Positions 38,609 through 44,674 of a DNA stretch of 44,674 bases are shown here, in pieces. Source of the DNA: UMGS1696 sp045643285 (GTDB lineage: Bacteria > Bacillota > Clostridia > Oscillospirales > CAG-272); contig JAZUKN010000031.1 in the NCBI GenBank assembly GCA_045643285.1, positions 1 to 44,674 on the forward strand, given 5' to 3'. The stretch's first letter is position 1. Every line of letters begins with the position of its first letter. Made by a program: the position numbers and the translations under genes. The notes under the pieces are model-generated. The model did not search any database. It saw only the letters and a program-made list of their open reading frames with translations, and had not been told where the DNA came from.

Positions 38609-40015
38609 TTATTCTGTTATGCTTTTGAAGTACATCTCCGTCAGTTCCACGTCGCTCATCGCCGTCGTTCTGCCGGAGGAATATTCCGCGTCGACCAGCT
38701 CTTTCATACGGGCGACAACGGGAGAATGCTTGTCTATCTCCCTGCACTTTTCGTCAGGGCAACGGTGCTTGAGCCAGTGCGCTATCCCCGCAAGTCCGCT
38801 GTGCGAATCTATCGCCACCTGCGCCGGACGGTTGAGCAGCTTTTCCGTGTTGAAGATGTTGTATATTTCTTCGTCCTTGATAAGTCCGTCCGCGTGAATG
38901 CCGGCTTTCGTGACGTTGAAATCGCGTCCGACGAACGGTGTGCGCGGCGGTATATCGTAGTGCATCTCGTTCTTGAAATAGTCGGCGATCTCGGTGATGA
39001 CGGTCGTGTCCATGCCGTCTGTCGTTCCGCGAAGGGAGGCGTATTCCATGACCATAGCTTCAAGCGGAGTGTTGCCGCATCTTTCGCCGATACCGAGCAG
39101 AGCGCAGTTGACTGACGAGCAGCCGTACAGCCATGCAGTGGACGAGTTCGAGACGGATTTATAGAAGTCGTTGTGACCGTGCCATTCGAGCATTTCCGAA
39201 GGGATACCGGCGTAGTGCGTCAGGCCGTAGATGATGCCCGGTACGGAACGCGGAAGTGCGGCACCCGGATAAGAAACGCCGTAGCCCATGGTGTCGCAGG
39301 CGCGGATCTTGACTGGGATTCCGTATTCTTCGGAGAGGTTTTGCAGTGCCTCCGCGAACGGAACGACGAAACCATAGAAGTCGGCGCGCGTGATGTCTTC
39401 AAAGTGACAGCGCGGAGAAATGCCCATTTCAAGCACTTCCTTGACGACTCCGAGATATTTGTCGAGCGCGGATTTTCTCGTCAGCCCCATTTTGTTGTAG
39501 ATGTGGTAGTCGGAACAGCTTACGAGGATGCCCGTTTCTCTTATGCCGAGCGATTTGACAAGCTCGAAGTCCTTTGTCGCCGCGCGTATCCACGTCGTTA
39601 TTTCGGGGAATTTATATCCGAGCGACTGGCAACGGCGGAGCGCCTCTCTGTCTTTTTCGGAATAGACAAAAAACTCCGACTGCCTGATAAGTCCGTGCGG
39701 TCCGCCGAGACGGTGCATCATTTTATAAAGATCGACGATCTGCTTTACGGTGAACGGCTCAGCCGACTGCTGTCCGTCGCGGAAAGTCGTGTCGGTGATC
39801 CAGATGTTTTCGGGCATATTGACCGGCACGAAGCGGTGGTTGAACGACACCTTCGGCACGGATTCGTAATCGAACAGCCGACGGTAAAGGTTCGGGTCTT
39901 CTCTTTCCTGGAGAGAATAGCGGTACGACGACTGCTCGATAAGGTGGGAGTTGTCGGAATATTCTATTCGTGTGTCGTGCTCGGTAAGCACTTTGTTTAT
40001 TTTATTATCTGCCAT
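38609..40015 (-). CDS. DRE-TIM metallolyase: isopropylmalate/homocitrate/Re-citrate synthase family
   Basis: A 468-residue protein. An extra 70-residue N-terminus precedes ITDTTFRDGQQ (residues 73-83), the acetyl-CoA-dependent DRE-TIM motif. RCHFEDITRADFYGF, RACDTMGYGVSYPGAALP, EWHGHNDFYKS (near residue 280) and GRDFNVTKAGIHADG follow. Proteins with this layout are annotated 2-isopropylmalate synthase, but Re-citrate synthase of some anaerobes belongs to the same superfamily. The absence of leuB/C/D genes nearby gives no support to leucine synthesis. No C-terminal LeuA regulatory domain is evident. Substrate undecided. Confidence 0.78.
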   Translation of the reverse strand: MADNKINKVLTEHDTRIEYSDNSHLIEQSSYRYSLQEREDPNLYRRLFDYESVPKVSFNHRFVPVNMPENIWITDTTFRDGQQSAEPFTVKQIVDLYKMMHRLGGPHGLIRQSEFFVYSEKDREALRRCQSLGYKFPEITTWIRAATKDFELVKSLGIRETGILVSCSDYHIYNKMGLTRKSALDKYLGVVKEVLEMGISPRCHFEDITRADFYGFVVPFAEALQNLSEEYGIPVKIRACDTMGYGVSYPGAALPRSVPGIIYGLTHYAGIPSEMLEWHGHNDFYKSVSNSSTAWLYGCSSVNCALLGIGERCGNTPLEAMVMEYASLRGTTDGMDTTVITEIADYFKNEMHYDIPPRTPFVGRDFNVTKAGIHADGLIKDEEIYNIFNTEKLLNRPAQVAIDSHSGLAGIAHWLKHRCPDEKCREIDKHSPVVARMKELVDAEYSSGRTTAMSDVELTEMYFKSITE

Positions 40016-40056
40016 GGCGATTCTCCTTTGGCGTGCGGTTAAAACTTATTAGTTTG

Positions 40057-40085
40057 ATTATATCACCGATTTTGAATAATGTCAA
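40057..40085 (-). promoter_or_regulatory. promoter of the DRE-TIM synthase gene
   Basis: On the - strand TTGACA, 17-bp spacer, TATAAT, a perfect consensus. The leader is about 35-40 nt. Confidence 0.9.
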
Positions 40086-40260
40086 CAGCAAAATTGCAAA
40101 ATTATTGCATAACCGCCGCATTTTGTGTGATAATTTGAATAATCGTTTTGCCTTCAGTGCAAATTTGATGTGTGTTTGTTTATTATGGCGGTGATTTCGG
40201 CGAAAAAGGGTGAAAAAGCAAAAAAATCCGAGGAGATGAACAAATATTCGGCGGATATGC

Positions 40261-40289
40261 TTGAAATTTGTGCCGCTTTGTAATATAAT
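40261..40289 (+). promoter_or_regulatory. rightward promoter far upstream of recA
   Basis: TTGAAA, 17-bp spacer, TATAAT. The next gene in this direction is recA, 570 nt away, so the transcript would start with the whole copy C repeat as leader. A weaker alternative (TTGTCT, 17, TATTCA) lies near 40793-40821. Confidence 0.65.
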
Positions 40290-40309
40290 AAAGTAGAAAA
40301 ATTGTGCGG

Positions 40310-40840
40310 ATCACACGGCTACGCACCGCACGGCTTTGCAAGAACTTCCCCTATATACCGTAGGGCGGGGGCTTGTCTCCCGCCGCCTAATGATCTGCAC
40401 AAACTTCACTTTTAACCGTAGGGGAGACCATCGGTCTCCCGTCGGACGATCTGCACACACTTTATATCGACAAAAGGTAGAAAACGTCGAAGACGTTTTC
40501 AAATTATTCTTCTGTCCTGTTCGCCTGCGAACGGGCGGACGGCGCACATTTTTTTCAAGCCACACGTTTGGCATCGGTTTCTGTCCTGCTTGTTTACAAG
40601 CGGGCGGACGGCGGACAAGCCGGTGTTCGACTTCGTCGAAACCGACGCGACGCTCTTGTGAATCACCGCGCTTAGGGGGAAGGGACTTCGTCCAATTCAC
40701 GCCTACCGACTTCGTAAACGAAGTCGTCGAGATGCTTCGCATCTCGGTTGAACCCCTTTGTTACAAAGTGAACATAAGACTTTAGTTCGCTTTGTCTAAT
40801 TATTCATTCTTCATTATTCATCATTCATTATTCGCTAATA
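40310..40840 (+). repeat. mosaic intergenic repeat, copy C (before recA)
   Basis: The 849-bp gap between the synthase and recA has no convincing gene. It holds CACGGCTACGC, a CCGTAGGGCGGGGGCTTG...CCCGCCG palindrome (about 40359-40385), TTGCACAAACTTCAC-like sequence, a GGGAGACC/GGTCTCCC stem, a GAAAACGTC/GACGTTTTC hairpin (40480-40500), two cassettes TCCTG-palindrome-GGGCGGACGGCG (40507-40615), further hairpins at about 40708-40746, and an AT-rich ATTATTCATCATTCATT tract before recA. Modules shared with copies A and B are in the same order. Confidence 0.7.
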
Positions 40841-40864
40841 ATTTACGAAAGGAACATATAAAAC

Positions 40865-41995
40865 ATGGCAAAAGCAGCTACGACAAAAAAGGCGGCTAAC
40901 GCGGCTTCCGCCGACAGAACTCCCGAAGAAAAGAAAAAAGCCCTCGACACCGCGATATCTCAGCTTGAAAAGAGCTTCGGCAAAGGCACGATAATCAAAA
41001 TGGGCGAAAATCCGCAGATGAACGTCTCGGCGATCTCCACAGGTTCCCTCTCCCTCGACCTCGCCCTCGGCATCGGTGGTCTTCCGCGCGGCAGAATAAT
41101 CGAGATCTACGGTCCCGAATCATCCGGTAAAACAACGCTCGCGCTCCATTCCATCGCCGAAGTTCAGAAAAAGGGCGGAGAAGCGGCATTCATCGACGCA
41201 GAACACGCGCTCGATCCCGTATACGCAAAGGCGCTCGGCGTAAACATCGACAATCTTCTCGTTTCTCAGCCGGACTCCGGTGAGCAGGCACTCGAGATCT
41301 GCGACGCGCTCGTCCGTTCGGGAGCTATCGACATCGTAGTCATCGACTCCGTTGCCGCACTCGTTCCTCAGCAGGAAATCGACGGCGATATGGGCGCGGC
41401 TCACGTCGGTCTTCAGGCAAGACTTATGTCTCAGGCACTCCGCAAGCTGAGCGGCACTATCGCAAAGACGAACTGCATCGTAATCTTCATCAACCAGCTC
41501 CGTGAAAAGGTCGGCGTGGTCTACGGAAACCCCGAAACGACAACGGGCGGACGTGCGCTGAAGTTCTACGCATCCGTCAGAATCGAAATAAGAAAATCCG
41601 AATCCCTCAAGAACGGCACGGACGTTTACGGCAACCGCGTAAAGTGCAAGGTCGTGAAGAACAAGGTCGCACCGCCGTTCAAGACTGCGGAATTTGATAT
41701 CCTCTACGGCACTGGCATCTCGAAGACGAGCGAAGTCCTCGATATGGCTGTCGACTTCGGCGTAGTCGAAAAATCCGGCGCATGGTTCTACTACGACGGC
41801 AACCGCCTCGGTCAGGGACACGACAACGCGCGCGCCGCACTCGACAATGATCCCGCTCTTGAAGCCGAGATCGAAGCAAAGGTCACAGAAAAGGCAAAAT
41901 CGAACGGCAGTGAGCCGGATATGAGCATCGACGCACTCGACGAAGACGGAGAAGAGCTCGACATCCGCCTTATCGACCTCGGCAACGACGAATAA
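40865..41995 (+). CDS. recA: recombinase RecA
   Basis: A 376-residue protein. Walker A GPESSGKTTL, the MAW-like IDAEHALDP, VIDSVAALVPQ and FINQLREKVGV with the L1/L2 DNA-binding loops are intact. An N-terminal Ala/Lys-rich extension and an acidic C-terminal tail are present. It catalyses strand exchange and LexA-type self-cleavage. RBS AAAGGA lies about 10 nt upstream. No clear GAAC-N4-GTTC SOS box was found in the 150 bp before the start. Confidence 0.97.
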   Translation: MAKAATTKKAANAASADRTPEEKKKALDTAISQLEKSFGKGTIIKMGENPQMNVSAISTGSLSLDLALGIGGLPRGRIIEIYGPESSGKTTLALHSIAEVQKKGGEAAFIDAEHALDPVYAKALGVNIDNLLVSQPDSGEQALEICDALVRSGAIDIVVIDSVAALVPQQEIDGDMGAAHVGLQARLMSQALRKLSGTIAKTNCIVIFINQLREKVGVVYGNPETTTGGRALKFYASVRIEIRKSESLKNGTDVYGNRVKCKVVKNKVAPPFKTAEFDILYGTGISKTSEVLDMAVDFGVVEKSGAWFYYDGNRLGQGHDNARAALDNDPALEAEIEAKVTEKAKSNGSEPDMSIDALDEDGEELDIRLIDLGNDE

Positions 41996-42004
41996 AATAT
42001 AGAA

Positions 42005-42145
42005 AAGCCAAAGGAACTTTCCCAAAAAAGTTCCTTTGGAATCCTCAAAAACTAAAAAGACATTGTCTTATAAAGCTTTTTGAAGATCGTTAAGAAACTT
42101 TTTCCCGAAAAAGTTTCTTAACTCAGGGTTTGGGGTGAAACCCCA
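42005..42145 (+). repeat. composite hairpin module between recA and recF
   Basis: Hairpin 1 at 42008-42039 (CCAAAGGAAC/GTTCCTTTGG) begins 13 nt after the recA stop, then CCTCAAAAACT, a linker, TTATAAAGCTTTTTGAAGATCG, hairpin 2 at 42089-42122 (GTTAAGAAAC/GTTTCTTAAC) and TGGGGTGAAACCCCA at 42131-42145, followed directly by the recF RBS. Same order as the modules at 34345 and 43946. Confidence 0.75.
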
Positions 42146-42161
42146 ACAAAGGAGAATCACG

Positions 42162-43334
42162 ATGACCGTATCCCGTGTTGCGTGCCTTAACTGGCGTAAC
42201 ATCACCGAATGCGACATCCCTCTTTGTGACGGAATAAACGTGCTCTGGGGGATGAACGCCCAGGGCAAATCGAATATACTCGAATGTATCTATTTTTTCG
42301 CGCGCGGACGTTCGTTCAGAGGTGCGAGAGAAAAAGAGCTTATCCGCTTCGGAAGCGACTATTCCGTTGCACGGATCGACTTTCTGCGCGACGGCTACAC
42401 GCACGACACTGCCCTTGAAGCAACGCTCACGCAGTCCGGCAAAAAGCGGCTGACGCGCAACGACGCACCGCTCACACCTGCCGAGATGATGGGCTCGTTC
42501 CGGGCTGTTCTGTTCTGTCCGGCAAATCTGACCGTCGTTTCGGGCGGTCCGCTTGAGAGGCGCACTTTCCTTGACGTTGCGCTCTCTCAGCTCTCGCCGA
42601 AATATCTTTCATGCGTCAGGCGGTATTCGCATCTGCTCGCCGAAAGAAACGCACTTCTCAAGCAGGCGGCATCGGGACAGTCCGTTTCAGCCGAAGAATG
42701 GGAGGTCTACGCCGAAGCGATGAGCGAACAGGCGGCGTGGATAGCGGCGTTCCGGCGCGAATACACGGAAATGCTGAACGCGGCAGTCGGACGGTATTTC
42801 TCCGGCATGACAGGCGGGCGCGAGGTGCCGCAACTGACATATACGTCGCACGCACTGACGGACGAAATGCCCTCTCCGCTGTCAAAACCGGGAAAAGAGC
42901 CGGACAGAAGCGTGCTTATATCAAAGCTCACCGAAAACATCGAACGCGAGATCGCGGCAGGCTCTACTCTGTGGGGTACGCACAAGGACGACATCGGCAT
43001 CACGCTCAACGGCAAGGAAGCAAAGCTCTACGCATCGCAGGGACAGCAGAGGAGCATCGTTCTTTCGATGAAGCTGGGAGAGGCGGAAATCGCGCGTGAA
43101 GTCGGCGGAGAATACCCGGTCATCCTGCTCGACGACGTTTTCTCGGAGCTTGACGAAGAGCGGCGGAGATACATTCTTTCCTCACTCGGCGGCGGAAACA
43201 GGCAGATAATCATTACGTCGTGCGAGCCGGACGTCATACCCGAAAAAGGGACAGGGCGCGTGAATTTCCTGCGCGTCGAGAACGGCGAAGTCAGATGTGA
43301 CGGCACACGGGAGGCGGTCGGCGATGACGATTAA
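42162..43334 (+). CDS. recF: DNA replication and repair protein RecF
   Basis: About 390 residues. LNWRNITECDIPLCDGINVLWGMNAQGKSNILECIYFFARGRSFR has the RecF Walker A (GMNAQGKSN); LFCPANLTVVSGGPLERRTFLDVALSQL and the C-terminal SQGQQRSIVLSMKLGEAE and PVILLDDVFSELDEERR (signature and Walker B) follow. It loads RecA at gaps. RecF normally lies in the dnaA-dnaN-recF region; here it sits between recA and recX. ATG 42162 has GGAG 8 nt upstream. Confidence 0.95.
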   Translation: MTVSRVACLNWRNITECDIPLCDGINVLWGMNAQGKSNILECIYFFARGRSFRGAREKELIRFGSDYSVARIDFLRDGYTHDTALEATLTQSGKKRLTRNDAPLTPAEMMGSFRAVLFCPANLTVVSGGPLERRTFLDVALSQLSPKYLSCVRRYSHLLAERNALLKQAASGQSVSAEEWEVYAEAMSEQAAWIAAFRREYTEMLNAAVGRYFSGMTGGREVPQLTYTSHALTDEMPSPLSKPGKEPDRSVLISKLTENIEREIAAGSTLWGTHKDDIGITLNGKEAKLYASQGQQRSIVLSMKLGEAEIAREVGGEYPVILLDDVFSELDEERRRYILSSLGGGNRQIIITSCEPDVIPEKGTGRVNFLRVENGEVRCDGTREAVGDDD

Positions 43335-43956
43335 GTCTATCACAGGCGAGGGTGGCGCAACGGTCTGCGTAACGGTCGCAGGAGACGGAAGCGGCGAAAA
43401 AGAGCGGTTCTTCATCTCGAAAAAGCTATGGCAGTCGGGCGTTTACTCAGCAGGCGACTCTGTGACGGAGGAAGCATACGACAGGCTGAAAACCGCGTCG
43501 GAGCGGACTTCTGCGCTCAGAGAAGCGAGCCGTGCTATCGGTTACGGCGAAAAGAGCGTGCGCGAGCTTGAGCGGAAGCTGCGCGGCAAGAATCTCCCCG
43601 AAGATGCCGTGAAATGGGCAATCGCGGTACTCCGAAAGAACGGGTACATCGACGAAGACAGCGCGTGCGCGAGAATAGCCGAATCTGCGGTGTCATCGAA
43701 GCACTACGGGCGGCGGCGCGTACTCGACTATCTGCTCTCCCACGGGTACGACAGGATTTCGGCCGAATCGGCAGTCAACGCGATCCCCGAAGAAAGTTAC
43801 CGCGCGGCGCTCATGTACAACATCGAACACAAATTCCCCGCCATTGCGGAATTTGACATACAGGACAGGCAAAAAGCCGTCGCGTCACTCGTCAGACTCG
43901 GATTCACTCCGAGCGAGATCATGGACGCGGTGAAAGAGAGAACGCGGCTTTCTTGA
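43324..43956 (+). CDS. recX: RecA regulator RecX
   Basis: About 210 residues of three-helix repeats: EASRAIGYGEKSVRELERKLRGKNLPEDAVKWAIAVLRKNGYIDED is the RecX core, continued by YGRRRVLDYLLSHGYD and the C-terminal repeat. RecX inhibits or modulates RecA filaments. The 60-residue N-terminus (STGEGGATVCVTV-like) is typical of Firmicute members. ATG 43324 has GGGAGG 9 nt upstream and overlaps recF by 11 nt. The stop codon lies inside hairpin 1 of the following module. Confidence 0.88.
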   Translation: MTIKSITGEGGATVCVTVAGDGSGEKERFFISKKLWQSGVYSAGDSVTEEAYDRLKTASERTSALREASRAIGYGEKSVRELERKLRGKNLPEDAVKWAIAVLRKNGYIDEDSACARIAESAVSSKHYGRRRVLDYLLSHGYDRISAESAVNAIPEESYRAALMYNIEHKFPAIAEFDIQDRQKAVASLVRLGFTPSEIMDAVKERTRLS

Positions 43957-44068
43957 AAGAAAGCCTGGCAAAGAACTTCATAAAAGAAAAGCACATACCC
44001 ATTACATTTCCCATTAAAGTTTTCGTCGACCTTTTTCAAAAGGTCGCGGGGCACGGGGTGGAACCCCG
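43946..44068 (+). repeat. composite hairpin module between recX and rimO
   Basis: Hairpin 1 at 43946-43965 contains the recX stop, then TGGCAAAGAACTTCATA, a linker, ATTAAAGTTTTCGTCG, hairpin 2 at 44027-44046 (CGACC/GGTCG), and CGGGGTGGAACCCCG at 44054-44068 just before the rimO RBS. Same order as at 34345 and 42005. Confidence 0.75.
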
Positions 44069-44084
44069 AAAAAAGGAGATAAAA

Positions 44085-44674
44085 ATGAAGAAAGTCGGAT
44101 TTGTGTCGCTCGGATGCTCGAAAAATCTGATCGACACGGAAATCATGTTAAAGCATCTCATGGACGCAGGGTATGAGATCACGCCGGAGGAAACCGATGC
44201 CGACGCGGTGATAATCAACACCTGCGCGTTCATCGAGAGCGCGAAAAAGGAGTCGATCGACAACATCATCGACATCGGCTGGCTCAAAAAGCACCATACC
44301 TTAAAGGGAATCGTCGTCACCGGCTGCCTTGCGGAGCGCTACCGGGAGGAGATCCTGAAGGAGCTGCCCGAAGTGGACGCGCTGCTGGGCGTGGGAAGCA
44401 TCCACCGCATCGTGGAAGCCGTCCAGTCCATCGAAAAGAACCTCGCCAAAAAGGGCGGGAAAAAGCAGAAGTTCACCGCTTTCGACGATAAGGAAGCCTG
44501 CAACCTCGGCGGCGAGCGCGTCATCACCACCGGCGACCACATGGCGTACCTTAAGATCGCCGAGGGTTGCTCGAACAGATGCACGTACTGCGCCATACCG
44601 CAGATACGCGGCAAAATGCGGAGCCGCACGATGAAAGACATTATCGAAGAGGCGACAATGCTCGACTCAATGGG
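44085..44674 (+). CDS. rimO: ribosomal protein S12 methylthiotransferase RimO, 3' end outside the window
   Basis: The first 196 residues are visible. GCSKNLIDTE, NTCAFIESAKKESID and TGCLAERY are the three N-terminal cysteines of the MTTase domain that bind one [4Fe-4S] cluster, and CSNRCTYCAIPQIRG is the radical-SAM CxxxCxxC motif. SKNLIDTE and LGVGSIHRI favour RimO over MiaB. It methylthiolates Asp in ribosomal protein S12. RBS AAAGGAG lies 7 nt upstream, right after the GGGGTGG hairpin. Confidence 0.93.
   Translation, partial: MKKVGFVSLGCSKNLIDTEIMLKHLMDAGYEITPEETDADAVIINTCAFIESAKKESIDNIIDIGWLKKHHTLKGIVVTGCLAERYREEILKELPEVDALLGVGSIHRIVEAVQSIEKNLAKKGGKKQKFTAFDDKEACNLGGERVITTGDHMAYLKIAEGCSNRCTYCAIPQIRGKMRSRTMKDIIEEATMLDSM

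Noticed and set aside
40336..40785. Small open frames on both strands before recA
   Set aside because: They translate hairpin repeats shared with other gaps; no RBS or conserved product.
40700..40860. LexA/DinR box at recA
   Set aside because: Only GAAC and GTTC-like words with wrong spacing (6 or 11 nt) were seen.
42008..42039. Simple recA terminator
   Set aside because: The stem is strong but no T-run follows, and the same palindrome type recurs at other gene ends.

Overview
The window reads as Bacillota, class Clostridia, probably a gut Oscillospirales- or Christensenellales-like lineage. The basis is a Gram-positive ylm/sepF/divIVA division cluster, rimP-nusA-ylxR-ylxQ-infB gene order, gdpP-rplI, sigma-A promoters with 17-bp spacers, moderately high GC genes separated by AT-rich gaps, and two proteins with lipobox signal peptides. 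The genus cannot be fixed from sequence alone.

Region 1 (1 to about 12321) is the integrase-proximal end of an integrated element, most likely a temperate phage. The leftward early operon runs from two XRE-type regulators (9887, 9592) through a small winged-helix protein, a membrane-anchored SleB-type hydrolase, a Rad50/SbcC-like ATPase, RecT, a metallo-beta-lactamase-fold protein, a replication initiator holding a tandem 11-bp iteron array, a DnaC-like loader, a beta-class DNA methyltransferase and RecU, then leaves the window. Most junctions overlap by 1 to 30 nt. Diverging rightward are a repressor, a zinc-ribbon membrane protein and a tyrosine integrase. The intergenic switch carries repeated TTTCCGAGA operators placed inside the spacers of both divergent promoters. 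The integrase ends 80 bp from the intact 3' end of guaA, a known integration hot spot, so the attachment site is placed there.

Region 2 (12322-25534) is chromosome, almost all leftward: a GATase-less guaA, secG, then the groups capA-rbfA-nrnA-truB-hlyD-like-yggS, sepF, and yggT-ylmH-divIVA-lspA-rluD, covering ribosome maturation, nanoRNA decay, pseudouridylation and cell division. One small rightward membrane-anchored acidic protein gene lies at 14052-14312.

Region 3 (25647-32925) is rightward: a lipoprotein, a NifS-like protein, then rimP-nusA-ylxR-ylxQ-infB. Region 4 (33009-37716) is leftward: gdpP-rplI-ppi and a DUF4832-type protein. Region 5 holds a ribbon-helix-helix-like gene plus mscL (rightward) and a DRE-TIM synthase (leftward). 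Region 6 (40261-end) is rightward recA-recF-recX-rimO.

The most unusual content is intergenic. (i) Three co-directional junctions (ppi to DUF4832 gene, recA to recF, recX to rimO) carry the same composite: a hairpin at the end of the upstream gene, a linker, a second hairpin, a short GGGGTG.AACCCC-like hairpin, then the RBS. Stem sequences differ but pairing is kept. (ii) A mosaic repeat of several hundred bases occurs after rluD, between rimP and nusA, and before recA, with conserved module order. (iii) An array at 18679-18757 has four different palindromes separated by a constant 7-nt spacer. These were found by eye and need alignment and covariation tests.
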